From the NCBI GenBank assembly GCA_017649605.1, contig JAGCGL010000059.1:1-48528 (forward strand): a stretch of 48,528 bases of DNA, given 5' to 3'. The first letter of the stretch is position 1. The number at the start of each line of letters is the position of its first letter. The position numbers and the translations under genes were made by a program. Positions 15,436 through 23,932 of this stretch are shown here, one piece after another. The stretch is from Spirochaetia bacterium. GTDB taxonomy: Bacteria > Spirochaetota > Spirochaetia > CADAEX01. The notes under the pieces were generated by a model, which was not told where the DNA came from, searched no databases, and worked only from the letters and a program-made list of their open reading frames with translations.

Positions 15436-15791
15436 CAGTAATCTCCGAAAGCATCTTTAATATGGGTAATCTTTCCCCCGCCATCCACAAAAATCACATC
15501 ATAGCGGATAGTCTTGCCCCGGCACAGCTGCTGATTCTTAAGCATGAAAACCTGCGACACTGCCATAATCCGCTGCTGCTTGCGCATATCAATACTGCGC
15601 TCCAGCTCCATGACAGGCAGATTCTTCCACGCCTTAACCCCAACAAAAACCAAATCGCAACCTGATGTCATGATAAGGTCAATCTCACCAGGATGCGCTT
15701 TGAAGTTCCGGGCAACAAGGGTATAACCCTTTTCTATAAGATACTTTTCGGCAGATTCTTCGCCAATTTTACCTTTTTTAAAGGTATTCAT
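15435..15791 (-). CDS. yraN: YraN/UPF0102 family protein with altered nuclease motif
   Basis: A 118-residue UPF0102 protein, a small domain with the restriction-endonuclease fold. It has the family's N-terminal GKIGEESAEKYLIEKGY block and HPGEIDLI (E36, D38). The family's usual FVEVK (the ExK half of the active site) reads FVGVK here, with Gly51 replacing Glu. The codon is GGG, one base from GAG. Catalysis is therefore likely to be lost or altered. It lies 10 nt after rplS, in the conserved place of this gene next to the trmD-rplS cluster. Confidence 0.85.
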   Translation of the reverse strand: MNTFKKGKIGEESAEKYLIEKGYTLVARNFKAHPGEIDLIMTSGCDLVFVGVKAWKNLPVMELERSIDMRKQQRIMAVSQVFMLKNQQLCRGKTIRYDVIFVDGGGKITHIKDAFGDY

Positions 15792-15801
15792 CAGAAAAGT
15801 T

Positions 15802-16164
15802 TTATTTTGTCTCTTCCTTTTTCTTGATCAGCTCTTTAATCTTGGCAGCCTTACCAACTCTGTCTCTAAGATAGTAGAGTTTTGCGCGGCGGACCTTTCC
15901 ATATTTAACAACTTCGATTTTCTGAATTCTAGGTGAGTTGAATGGGAATACTCTCTCTACGCCAACGCCGAATGACATCTTCCGTACTGTGAATGTCTTT
16001 CTAAGTCCTGTGTTGTTCTTTGCGATGCAGACACCCTCAAATACCTGAACTCTCTCTGTGGTGCCCTCGATGATCTTGAAGAATACTTTGATTGTGTCAC
16101 CGATTCCAAAGATCTCCACATTGTCCTTTATCTGTTCTGCCTCAATTGCTTTAATCAGATCCAT
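15802..16164 (-). CDS. rplS: 50S ribosomal protein L19
   Basis: A complete 120-residue L19 of the large ribosomal subunit, located at the 30S-50S interface. Recognisable blocks are [54 protein letters not shown] and [18 protein letters not shown]. The start is preceded by TAGGAGGAAATCAGA, inside the end of trmD, which it overlaps by 14 nt. It belongs to the ffh-rpsP-khpA-rimM-trmD-rplS operon. Confidence 0.97.
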   Translation of the reverse strand: MDLIKAIEAEQIKDNVEIFGIGDTIKVFFKIIEGTTERVQVFEGVCIAKNNTGLRKTFTVRKMSFGVGVERVFPFNSPRIQKIEVVKYGKVRRAKLYYLRDRVGKAAKIKELIKKKEETK

Positions 16165-16852
16165 TCTGATTTCCTCCTATATGTTCAGGTCCCAGAAGAT
16201 CAGGCCTGTTCATTTTTGTTTTCTCGAGGCTCTTCATAAGCCTCCAATCCCTGATGTTCTTATGATGCCCCGAAAGAAGCACATCGGGCACCTTCATGCC
16301 GCGGAACACCTCGGGCCTGGTATACTGGGGATACTCTAAAAGCCCGTTGGAAAAGCTCTCCTCCTCCAAGGACTCCCGGCTAATGACACCGTCGAAAAGG
16401 CGGTACACAGCATCCACAATAACCAGCGATGCAATCTCTCCGGAAGATATCACATAATCTCCGATACAGATCTCATCATCAACATAACTGTCAATTATCC
16501 GTTGGTCAATACCCTCGTACCGGCCGCAGATAAAAACCAGCTCTTCCTCCTCCGCCAGAGCAGAGGCATATTTCTGACTAAACAGCTTCCCGCTGGGGGA
16601 AGGATATATAGTCCGTATGGAGGATGCATTCACAGAGTCCAAAGCCCGGGCCAACGGCTCGGTCTTCATAACCATGCCGGCTCCTCCGCCGTAGGGATAG
16701 TCGTCGCAGCTCTTATACTTGTCCAGGCAGAAACTGCGGATATCCACAACCTGGTAGGTTATGATACCTTTCTCCACCGCCTTGGCCATTATGGAGCTCT
16801 TGAAATACCCCTCAATTATCTCAGGAAACAGAGTCAGAATAGTAAACTTCAT
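16151..16852 (-). CDS. trmD: tRNA (guanine-N1-)-methyltransferase TrmD
   Basis: A 233-residue SPOUT enzyme that makes m1G37 next to the anticodon. Key blocks are [19 protein letters not shown] at the N-terminus, [17 protein letters not shown], the AdoMet-binding knot ([13 protein letters not shown] and [20 protein letters not shown]) and [14 protein letters not shown] near the end. The length is close to the family norm. The start overlaps the rimM stop by 4 nt, and its end overlaps rplS by 14 nt. Confidence 0.97.
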   Translation of the reverse strand: MKFTILTLFPEIIEGYFKSSIMAKAVEKGIITYQVVDIRSFCLDKYKSCDDYPYGGGAGMVMKTEPLARALDSVNASSIRTIYPSPSGKLFSQKYASALAEEEELVFICGRYEGIDQRIIDSYVDDEICIGDYVISSGEIASLVIVDAVYRLFDGVISRESLEEESFSNGLLEYPQYTRPEVFRGMKVPDVLLSGHHKNIRDWRLMKSLEKTKMNRPDLLGPEHIGGNQNGSD

Positions 16853-17373
16853 TCAAAAAACCATGTTTCCTTAAGCTCGATAGTCTTGTTCTTTGTGTCC
16901 ACCTCGCCGATAAACTGATCCAGGAAAGGAACCAGCACTGTCCGCTTTTTCCCGTCCGCATCAGCATCGCATTCTATCTCCAGGAGGGTCGATGCTCCGT
17001 TGTCTATTACCGACTTGACCACTCCCATCCGGTTTCCTTCATGCAAAAGAACGCTACCGAACAGATCACAATAATAAAATTCTCCCTCCTCAAGGGGCGA
17101 TGCAAACTCCCGTGGAACCATAAGATCCCAAGTCGCATACATCTTTGCAGCTTCAGGGCTGTCCAAAGTTCTCAGCTTAAGGAGGATATCTCCATTCAAT
17201 TCCTGCACACGCTCCACATCAAAGTGTTTCTGCACAGCTCCCTTCTTAAGGAAAACCTCCTTAAGGGGGAGAAAATGATCGGTCTCGCCAGAATAGCTTG
17301 AAACCTTGATATCCCCTTTCACTCCATAGGATGTTCTGACAAATCCTATGGCTATCAGATCCTGCCCTTCCAC
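16849..17373 (-). CDS. rimM: 16S rRNA processing protein RimM
   Basis: A 174-residue ribosome maturation factor that binds S19 during 30S assembly. The N-terminal domain opens with IAIGFVRTSYGVKGDIKVSS, and the C-terminal PRC-barrel (about 95-170) includes EFYYCDLFGSVL and the FLDQFIGEVD segment. It lies between khpA (8 nt) and trmD (4-nt overlap), its usual bacterial position. Confidence 0.93.
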   Translation of the reverse strand: MEGQDLIAIGFVRTSYGVKGDIKVSSYSGETDHFLPLKEVFLKKGAVQKHFDVERVQELNGDILLKLRTLDSPEAAKMYATWDLMVPREFASPLEEGEFYYCDLFGSVLLHEGNRMGVVKSVIDNGASTLLEIECDADADGKKRTVLVPFLDQFIGEVDTKNKTIELKETWFFE

Positions 17374-17381
17374 CTGCTGCC

Positions 17382-17621
17382 TCAGTCGAGAATTTCCAGC
17401 ACTACCCTTTTTCCACTCTTGGAAGCAGCCGCACTCAGCACAGTCCGCACCGCCTTGGCAATCCTGCCATGTTTTCCGATTACCTTGCCGATATCGTCCG
17501 GTGAAACCCTGAGCTCAAGAATGGTGGATTTTTCCCCTTCGATTATGCTTACGCTTACGTTTTCGGGATCATCCACAAGGGACTTTGCGATATATTCCAC
17601 AAGATCCTTTTCCAAATTCAT
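17382..17621 (-). CDS. khpA: KH-domain RNA-binding protein KhpA
   Basis: A 79-residue single KH domain with the characteristic GKHGRIAKAVRT loop (I-G-K-H-G-R-I pattern). It usually partners with KhpB (Jag) to bind many RNAs and influence cell division. The start has GGGGAG 6 nt upstream. It sits between rpsP and rimM, the position seen across bacteria. Confidence 0.93.
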   Translation of the reverse strand: MNLEKDLVEYIAKSLVDDPENVSVSIIEGEKSTILELRVSPDDIGKVIGKHGRIAKAVRTVLSAAASKSGKRVVLEILD

Positions 17622-17633
17622 GGGACACTCCCC

Positions 17634-17882
17634 TTATTTTACAGCGATGTTCTGCTTGTTAAGGAGTTTTTTAACTGTCTGACTTGGTAAAGCACCTTTG
17701 GCAATCCATGCCTTGATCTTTTCTGCATCAAGAACAATCTGATTCTCGGCCTCGATAGGATGATACTGTCCAACCTCTTCCAGGGTTCTTCCATCCCGTG
17801 GTGCCCGTGAATCAACAACTACCATTCTGTAGTACACTCTCTTCTTTGTTCCGAACCGTTTCAGTCTGATTTTTACGCTCAC
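17634..17882 (-). CDS. rpsP: 30S ribosomal protein S16
   Basis: A complete 82-residue S16, a small-subunit assembly protein. It begins SVKIRLKRFGTKKRVYYRMV, followed by DSRAPRDGRTLEEVGQY, both diagnostic. The start codon is GTG, with AGGAGG 8 nt upstream. Second gene of the ffh operon. Confidence 0.97.
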   Translation of the reverse strand: MSVKIRLKRFGTKKRVYYRMVVVDSRAPRDGRTLEEVGQYHPIEAENQIVLDAEKIKAWIAKGALPSQTVKKLLNKQNIAVK

Positions 17883-17903
17883 TTCAACTTCCTCCTATTC
17901 AAC

Positions 17904-19232
17904 TCAACTGCCGAACCGTGACATAAGGTCCGACTGGTATTTCTTATTTTTCGAGACTTTTTTCATCATAAGTCTTGTTTTATCAAATTTCTTAAGGAAA
18001 CTGTTCACCTCGCCCACCGATACGCCGCTTCCCTTGGCAATCCGCTTTCTTCTGGAAGGACCGATTATACGGTGGTTCTGACGCTCCATCTTGGTCATGG
18101 AGAGGATTATCGCCTCTTCCCTCTTAACCAGGCTGTCGTCCAGTTTGTCCTCGTCTATGTTACCCTTGAGTCCAGGGATCATCTCCATCATCGACTTGAT
18201 GCTGCCCATCTTGCGGATCTTGGCAAACTGCTCAAGGTAATCCTCCAGTGTGAAGGTAGCTTTGTTTATCTTCTCCTGAAGCCTTGCCGCCTCTTCTGCA
18301 TCCACAGTCTCCTGCGCTTTCTCCACCAGGGTGACAATATCGCCCATTCCCAGGATACGGGAAGCGATACGGTCTGGATAGAAGACATCAAGATCCTGGA
18401 TCTTCTCGCCGGTACCGATGAACTTTACCGGCTGACCAGTTATAGTCTTGAGGGAGAGGGCTGCACCGCCACGGGTATCGGAGTCGAACTTGCTAAGGAT
18501 AATACCGGTTATTCCGATCCTCTCGTTGAACTCCTTGGCTATGTCCACTGCATGCTGACCAGTCATTGCATCTGCAACCAGCAGGGCCTCGACCGGATTA
18601 AGGACTTTCTTTATATCCTCAAGCTCCTGCATCATGCTGTCGTCCAGGTGGAGACGGCCCGATGTATCGGCTATAAGGATGTTGAACTGGTTCTTCTGGG
18701 CATAGTGGAGTGCGTTCTTGACTACTGCAACAGGATTCTTGGAATCCTCGCTGTAGACCTCCACGTCTATCTGTGAACCGAGCACTTTAAGCTGCTCAAC
18801 TGCCGCAGGACGAACCAGGTCGGCTGCAACCAGGAGCACCTTGCGCCCCTCTTTCTTAAGGCGGTAGGCCAGCTTGGCCGATGCAGTGGTCTTACCGGAA
18901 CCCTGGAGACCCAGCATAAGGATAGGAGAAAGGGCATCGGGCCCTTTGAGCTGCAGATCCTGTTTCTCGTCCCCCAGGAAGGAGACCATCTTGTCGTAGA
19001 CAATCTTGGTGAACTGCTGGCCTGGATTTACAGAGCGCAGAACCTTCTCGCCCACAGCCTCTTCCAGCGTGGAGTTGATGAAACGGCGGACAACCCGCAG
19101 GTTCACATCGGCGTCAAGGAGTGCGACTTTGATCTCTTCTACTGCATCCTGTACGTTCTTTTCCGAGATGGATGCCTTGCCCGAGATTCTTCTGATTAAA
19201 TCACTGAATTTGTTAGAAATTCCGTCCAGCAT
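17904..19232 (-). CDS. ffh: Signal recognition particle protein Ffh
   Basis: A complete 442-residue SRP GTPase that brings nascent membrane proteins to FtsY. N domain 1-90; G domain with the P-loop LGLQGSGKTTASAKLA (about 108-123), ADLVRPAAVEQL, DTSGRLH (usual DTAGR has Ser here) and SKFDSDTRGGAA. The methionine-rich M domain carries the RNA-binding RKRIAKGSGVSVGEVN helix. No Shine-Dalgarno precedes the ATG. TAATAT (19245-19240) ends 7 nt before it with TTGTAT 19 nt further upstream, so it may be another leaderless gene. It heads the ribosomal operon. The probable SRP RNA it would bind is at 27040-27132. Confidence 0.96.
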   Translation of the reverse strand: MLDGISNKFSDLIRRISGKASISEKNVQDAVEEIKVALLDADVNLRVVRRFINSTLEEAVGEKVLRSVNPGQQFTKIVYDKMVSFLGDEKQDLQLKGPDALSPILMLGLQGSGKTTASAKLAYRLKKEGRKVLLVAADLVRPAAVEQLKVLGSQIDVEVYSEDSKNPVAVVKNALHYAQKNQFNILIADTSGRLHLDDSMMQELEDIKKVLNPVEALLVADAMTGQHAVDIAKEFNERIGITGIILSKFDSDTRGGAALSLKTITGQPVKFIGTGEKIQDLDVFYPDRIASRILGMGDIVTLVEKAQETVDAEEAARLQEKINKATFTLEDYLEQFAKIRKMGSIKSMMEMIPGLKGNIDEDKLDDSLVKREEAIILSMTKMERQNHRIIGPSRRKRIAKGSGVSVGEVNSFLKKFDKTRLMMKKVSKNKKYQSDLMSRFGS

Positions 19233-19382
19233 AGTTAATATATTACCCTAGAGTATTATTTTATATACAAAAAGGGCGGATAATGTCAACCACCAGCTTG
19301 GATTACCTACCTCGATTAGGCGCACTCCCCTCCCTGGTACAAAACCCACCCTAGCGGCTAATTATGTGTTGTTTTTTTGTGC

Positions 19383-19589
19383 CAAGGCCCAGAGGGTGGC
19401 CGGGGGCAGTGCCTATCCGAGGCATCGCGCTCTGCAGCAACAAGCATGGATAGACTGGACAGATTCCGAACTGAATTCGGAATGACATTTTAGAAAAATG
19501 TCGCTTACTGGTCGGGCTGTCCTTTGCTTGTCTGCAGGGTACGCGCCAGCCGAGGGTGGGTACTGCCAGAGGCCACCCTCTGTGCCTTG
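19383..19589. repeat. 207-nt imperfect palindromic element (MITE-like or structured RNA)
   Basis: Within the 405-nt gap between ffh and the phosphatase gene. The ends 19383-19401 and 19571-19589 match as inverted repeats at 18 of 19 positions. Pairing continues inward, with GGCAGT/ACTGCC, CTGCAG/CTGCAG, CAAGCA/TGCTTG and GGACAG/CTGTCC. In the centre are two perfect hairpins (ATTCCGAA/TTCGGAAT and GACATTTT/AAAATGTC). The whole element would fold into one rod with two terminal loops. No coding frame, no clear target-site duplication. The rest of the gap (19233-19382) shows only the ffh promoter region. Confidence 0.75.
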
Positions 19590-19615
19590 ACTTACGAAAA
19601 TAGTAATACTATAAT
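19587..19615 (+). promoter_or_regulatory. Near-consensus promoter partly formed by the palindromic element
   Basis: TTGACT (19587-19592), 17-nt spacer, perfect TATAAT (19610-19615), about 22 nt before the GTG start of the phosphatase gene. The TTG of the -35 box is the last three bases of the palindromic element, so the element's end supplies half the -35. Confidence 0.85.
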
Positions 19616-19637
19616 ATAATTTTAAGCGGAGATAGTT

Positions 19638-20930
19638 GTGAACCCACAGGATGATGAGCTTATATTTGCAGACGAAATCAGTGCACCGGCAGAATCGCCG
19701 GCTCCTCAGGAGACCCATAAAGAGGCTTGGAAGGTGCTGGTGGTGGATGATGAGCCACAGGTGCATACTGTCACCAAGCTTGTCCTGCGGGATCTTACAT
19801 TCAAGGGGCGTAAAATAGAGTTCTACGACGCCTACTCTGCCGCCGAGGCCAAGAAGGTGCTGGCCGAGAACCCGGATGTGTGCCTGGCCCTGGTTGACGT
19901 GGTAATGGAAGAGGACGACGCCGGACTGCGCCTGGTGGAATATATCCGTGACATAATGAACAACAAGGCGATCCGCATAATACTCCGCACCGGCCAGCCG
20001 GGCTATGCCCCCGAGAAAGAAGTAATAATCGACTACGACATCAACGACTATAAGGAAAAGACCGAGATGTCGGCCCAGAAACTCATAACCTGTGTCATAA
20101 CCGCAATCCGCAACTATGAATATATCGATGCCCTCAACAAGCTTACTGCCGAACTGGAGCAGAAGGTGGCAGACCGGGTGGCCGAGCTGGATGAGTCCAA
20201 CCGGAAGCTGCTGGAGGATCAGGAGGCCGGCAAGAAGCTGCAGAACAAGATTCTGCCTAAACCGGAGAAAGAGATAGGTCCATACCTTTTCTCAAGCCAT
20301 CTTTTCCCATCTCTGGTGCTCAGCGGCGACTTTGTGGATTACTTTGCCATCTCAAGCCGTTACATAGGCTTCTATATAGCAGATGTCTCCGGCCACGGAA
20401 TGTCTTCGGCAATAGTGACTGTGCTTCTAAAGAACTTCATAGACAACAAAGTTGAGAAATATGCCCTTCTGGATGACCAGACTGTGCTCCATCCCCAGGA
20501 GATATGCCTCAGGATGAACAGCATCCTCCTCAGGGAGAACCTGGGCAAATACCTGACTATCTTCTATGGCATTATCGATATGGAGACCAACACTTTAAAA
20601 TATGCCAACTGCGGACAGTTCCCATATCCGGTGCTGGTTTCGGATGGCAAAGGAGACTTCCTGGCTGACAAAGGAACTCCGATCGGGCTTTTCAAGACCC
20701 CTGTGATACAGGCAAAGGAGATCAATCTGCCTGACCATTTCTCCATGTTCCTGACCTCCGACGGCCTTCTGGACATTCTGGAGGAGAGCGACCTCGAGGC
20801 AAAGAGCGGCCGAATCCTTTCGGAACTGGCAGAAAATGGGGATTCTCTTGAAAAACTTATAGAAAACTTCAAGATCCGGCAGCATGGCAGCCTGCCAGAT
20901 GATATAACATTCATGCTTATCAGGAAGTAG
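19638..20930 (+). CDS. Response-regulator receiver fused to PP2C-type (SpoIIE/RsbU) serine phosphatase
   Basis: A 430-residue signalling protein. Receiver domain about 30-155: acidic D37/D38, phospho-acceptor D87 (LALVDVVM) and a conserved lysine in NDYKEK. A coiled coil (about 165-215) leads to a SpoIIE-type phosphatase with intact metal motifs: SGDFVDY, ADVSGHGMSS, LTSDGLLD and DDITFML at the C-terminus. It should dephosphorylate STAS proteins under control of an upstream histidine kinase, which is not in this cluster. Start is GTG with GGAG 6 nt upstream. The next gene, a STAS protein and likely substrate, begins 9 nt after the stop. Confidence 0.9.
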   Translation: MNPQDDELIFADEISAPAESPAPQETHKEAWKVLVVDDEPQVHTVTKLVLRDLTFKGRKIEFYDAYSAAEAKKVLAENPDVCLALVDVVMEEDDAGLRLVEYIRDIMNNKAIRIILRTGQPGYAPEKEVIIDYDINDYKEKTEMSAQKLITCVITAIRNYEYIDALNKLTAELEQKVADRVAELDESNRKLLEDQEAGKKLQNKILPKPEKEIGPYLFSSHLFPSLVLSGDFVDYFAISSRYIGFYIADVSGHGMSSAIVTVLLKNFIDNKVEKYALLDDQTVLHPQEICLRMNSILLRENLGKYLTIFYGIIDMETNTLKYANCGQFPYPVLVSDGKGDFLADKGTPIGLFKTPVIQAKEINLPDHFSMFLTSDGLLDILEESDLEAKSGRILSELAENGDSLEKLIENFKIRQHGSLPDDITFMLIRK

Positions 20931-20939
20931 GGAGTTCAG

Positions 20940-21434
20940 ATGGGAAACTACTATTTTGCAAAGGATGGCAACAAAGTTTACTTCAAGCTCACCGGCGTGC
21001 TCAAATATACAACCTGCGGCCACTTTGACACCTTCCTTGACGACTTCATAGCCCATGCATCTGATGTTGAATCGATATCCATCGACCTTACCGAGGCCGA
21101 ATTCCTGGACAGCACAAACCTTGGGTTTCTGGCCAAGATAGCCCAGTTCATGCTGGACAAGAACGGCAGCAGAACCACTATCTACTCCACCTCCAAGGAT
21201 GTGAACCAGACCCTCTGCGGAGTAGGCTTTGACCAGGTGTTCAACCTGGTGGACGGCAAATCAAATCTTGACGATATATTCGGCGAGATAGAAGCTGATA
21301 AATTCGAGAAAAAGGACAAGACCATAATGATGCTGGATGCCCACAGATGCCTGATGAATATAAATGAGAAGAACCAGCAGACCTTCAAGGATGTGGTCAG
21401 CCTGATGGAGCAGAGCCTGAAGAACAAGCTCTGA
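20940..21434 (+). CDS. STAS-domain protein with C-terminal helical extension
   Basis: A 164-residue protein. The STAS domain (1-115) has the acceptor motif FLDSTNLGFLAK with Ser58 as the likely phosphorylated residue. The extra 45-residue C-terminal tail (DKTIMMLDAHRCLMNINEKN...), absent from simple SpoIIAA proteins, is helical and may bind a partner. It lies directly after the PP2C phosphatase that probably acts on it and four bases before the transporter ATPase. The kinase partner is probably the gene at 23515. Confidence 0.87.
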   Translation: MGNYYFAKDGNKVYFKLTGVLKYTTCGHFDTFLDDFIAHASDVESISIDLTEAEFLDSTNLGFLAKIAQFMLDKNGSRTTIYSTSKDVNQTLCGVGFDQVFNLVDGKSNLDDIFGEIEADKFEKKDKTIMMLDAHRCLMNINEKNQQTFKDVVSLMEQSLKNKL

Positions 21435-21438
21435 TACT

Positions 21439-22821
21439 ATGGCCGCCATCCTTTCTGTCAAAGATTTATCCTTCCAATATCCCTCATATCCAGGCCTTGA
21501 GAGCAAATCTCTCTTCAACAGCCTCTCCTTTGACCTTGAGAAAGGGAGCATGACCCTGCTCCTGGCACTGCCCGGCACCGGGAAAACTACCCTTTCCCGT
21601 ATCCTTACAGGACTGGTGCCAGCCTACACCGGCGGCCAGCTTTCAGGCACTGTCGAAAAGAACGGCCAGACCGGCATTGTGTTCCAGAACCCGGACGAAC
21701 AGCTATTCTGCAGTACTGCCGAGAAAGAGGTTGTATTTCCCCTTGAGGCCGCCGGCCTTCCCCGGGAAGAGATAGCCCGCCGCGCCGACCTTGCCTTCCA
21801 GAAAACTGGGATAGAATACCTGCGGTTCAAAGAGCCGATCCACCTTTCGGGGGGCGAGAAGCGTCGCCTTCTGATCAGCGTCCTGTTTGCCACCGACCCC
21901 GACCTGTGGATTCTGGATGAGACATTGGAGGAAATTGACATCCTGGGCAGAGAGGAGATCCTCTCCTTCCTTAAGTCAAGCGGCAAGACAATCCTGATCC
22001 TGACAGCAAAGATGCTGGATGTCTATAAAAAGTATGCCGACAGCTTCTTGGTATATTCAGACGGCACCATGAAACAGTTCCATGATGGAAACAGCCCTGA
22101 GTTTGCAGATGCTGTAAGGAAGGGAGGCTTTGTCCTGGACGAGAAAATGCCGGATGAGAATGCAATCAAAGCTTTAGAAAATATAACTTTTCAAAATCCA
22201 CTTTTAAAAGTTGAAAACCTGCGCTTTTCATACCCAAATTCCGACTTCTCCCTGACCATAGAGAGCTTTGCCCTGGAGCAGGGGAAAACCACTGCTGTCA
22301 TAGGTACCAACGGCTGCGGGAAATCAACCCTGTCCCACATAATAGCCGGGCTTCTGACACCAGGATCCGGCAGGATTCTGATGGAGGGGAAAGAGGTTTC
22401 TGATAAAAAGCTTAACCGGAACTGCTCATACCTTTTCCAGAACCCCGACTACCAGCTGTTCCTGCCCACAGCCCGCGCCGAGCTTGAATATGGCCTCAAG
22501 CTCCAGAAACTGCCCCAGGAGCAGATCGACAGGAAAGTGCAGGAAGCCATAAAAGTCTTCGGGATCGAGACCCCCGATGCGCCGCCTGTCCTTATGAGCT
22601 ACGGGCAGAGGAAAAAGCTGCAGGCCGCCATCTACTGGCTTTTGAACAAGAGAATCGTGATAATAGACGAGGCTGATTCAGGTATCTCCTCCAAAGAATA
22701 CCGGCAGATTATAGAAGCATTCAGAGCATCACCGGCAAATCCGGCCATTCTGATTATAACCCACGATATACAGCTGGCGGCCCTGGAAGCAGACAGCATA
22801 TTCAGGATGGGATCGCTATGA
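21439..22821 (+). CDS. ECF transporter ATPase, two ABC domains fused
   Basis: A 460-residue duplicated ABC ATPase equivalent to EcfA plus EcfA'. Domain 1: Walker A variant ALPGTGKT (43-50), VFQNPDEQLF Q-loop, LSGGEKR signature (136-142), Walker B with D160-E161; the switch histidine is replaced (LILTAKM, A190). Domain 2: GTNGCGKST (289-297), LFQNPDYQLF, signature MSYGQRKK, VIIDEADSG and ILIITHD with the histidine present. So site 1 looks degenerate and site 2 intact. It energises uptake of a vitamin or metal with EcfT (next gene, 4-nt overlap). No S (substrate-binding) component is nearby, so the module may be shared by several. Confidence 0.88.
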   Translation: MAAILSVKDLSFQYPSYPGLESKSLFNSLSFDLEKGSMTLLLALPGTGKTTLSRILTGLVPAYTGGQLSGTVEKNGQTGIVFQNPDEQLFCSTAEKEVVFPLEAAGLPREEIARRADLAFQKTGIEYLRFKEPIHLSGGEKRRLLISVLFATDPDLWILDETLEEIDILGREEILSFLKSSGKTILILTAKMLDVYKKYADSFLVYSDGTMKQFHDGNSPEFADAVRKGGFVLDEKMPDENAIKALENITFQNPLLKVENLRFSYPNSDFSLTIESFALEQGKTTAVIGTNGCGKSTLSHIIAGLLTPGSGRILMEGKEVSDKKLNRNCSYLFQNPDYQLFLPTARAELEYGLKLQKLPQEQIDRKVQEAIKVFGIETPDAPPVLMSYGQRKKLQAAIYWLLNKRIVIIDEADSGISSKEYRQIIEAFRASPANPAILIITHDIQLAALEADSIFRMGSL

Positions 22822-23525
22822 GAAAATCATTCCTCTATCAGGCCGACCCCCGCTTGAAGCTTATCCTCATGCTGTTCTATACAGCCGCATTCTTCTGCCC
22901 GATATCAGCAATCCGGTATGCACTCCTGCTTGTTCCTGTCGTGGCAGCCGGGTTCATCACCTGCGGCTGGAAACCGTTCCTGTCGGTATTCAAGCTTATA
23001 CTGCCCCTCCTGATTCTGACTGCAGTTGTAACTCCATTCTTTTCAGGACTCCACGAGACTGTACGGATAATCCTCAGGTTCATCGGGATCACAGCCCTCT
23101 TCTTCCTCTATTTCAAGACCACCGACCCGGATGAGTTCATCCAGACCTTGCGGTTCTTCGGAATGCCTTACCGTCTGGCTCTGATCATCTCCATATCCAC
23201 CAGCTATATTCCGCTGCTCCTGGACACCTACCACGATGCCGAAGCTGCCCACAGGCTGCGCTACACAGAAAACTGCCCTGAAGTAAACAGATGGAACTTC
23301 ATAGCCAGGTTCCGTGCGATACTTCCGGTACTGGCATCGGTGCTCATCCAGGCTGTGAAGAATATCCCCACCCTGGCCATGGCATTGGAAATAAGGGGTG
23401 TTGGCAAGGCAAAACCCACTGTTTTCAGACCTCTGCACCTTAAGAAACCCCTCCATATACAATTATTGTTGTATTTTCTCCCAATTACTGTTATAATTCT
23501 AATATTGGTGATTTATGCAGCTTAA
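22818..23525 (+). CDS. ecfT: ECF transporter transmembrane T component
   Basis: A 235-residue membrane protein of the EcfT/CbiQ family. It opens DPRLKLILMLFYTAAFF, has about five hydrophobic helices (roughly 13-48, 55-72, 80-98, 115-135 and 212-233), and carries the coupling-helix motif LEIRGVGKA (the family's Ala/Arg-rich motif) near 195. It overlaps the ATPase gene by 4 nt and the following anti-sigma kinase gene by 11 nt. The overlaps show the transporter is truly embedded in the signalling operon. Confidence 0.88.
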   Translation: MRKSFLYQADPRLKLILMLFYTAAFFCPISAIRYALLLVPVVAAGFITCGWKPFLSVFKLILPLLILTAVVTPFFSGLHETVRIILRFIGITALFFLYFKTTDPDEFIQTLRFFGMPYRLALIISISTSYIPLLLDTYHDAEAAHRLRYTENCPEVNRWNFIARFRAILPVLASVLIQAVKNIPTLAMALEIRGVGKAKPTVFRPLHLKKPLHIQLLLYFLPITVIILILVIYAA

Positions 23526-23928
23526 TTTTTCTATACCTGGCGATGACATGGACATGGCTGGAATTGCATCCAGCACCCTTAAGAAAAAACTCCAGCAGAT
23601 CGGCGTTGACAACTCTGTCATAAAGCGGACAGTAGTAGCCCTTTACGAGGCCGAAATCAACATGGTGATCCACGGCGGAGGCGGCGATATAACTATAAAT
23701 GTCACCCCTACCGAGATTCAGTGCGAGCTGGTAGACCATGGTCCAGGCATTGCAGATGTGGGTCTTGCCATGCAGGAGGGATACTCCACCGCCACCGACG
23801 CTATCCGGGAGATGGGATTCGGAGCAGGTATGGGATTGCCAAATATCCAGAGGAACTCCGACCACATGGAGATTCACACTGTCCCTGGCGAGGGAACTAC
23901 TGTCAAGATAATGATAAAGATAGGATAA
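23515..23928 (+). CDS. Anti-sigma regulatory factor / serine kinase (RsbT-like HATPase)
   Basis: A 137-residue GHKL-fold protein with N box VALYEAEINMVIHGGGG, G1 DHGPGIADV and G2 FGAGMGLPNIQRNSDHM, closest in look to RsbT/SpoIIAB-like kinases. Together with the PP2C phosphatase and the STAS protein upstream it completes a partner switch. The start overlaps ecfT by 11 nt with only a weak ribosome site, so it may depend on coupling. The hydrogenase-like gene follows 4 nt later, suggesting these two act together; this pairing is known in Clostridia and Thermotogales sensory hydrogenase loci. Confidence 0.88.
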   Translation: MQLNFSIPGDDMDMAGIASSTLKKKLQQIGVDNSVIKRTVVALYEAEINMVIHGGGGDITINVTPTEIQCELVDHGPGIADVGLAMQEGYSTATDAIREMGFGAGMGLPNIQRNSDHMEIHTVPGEGTTVKIMIKIG

Positions 23929-23932
23929 GCAG

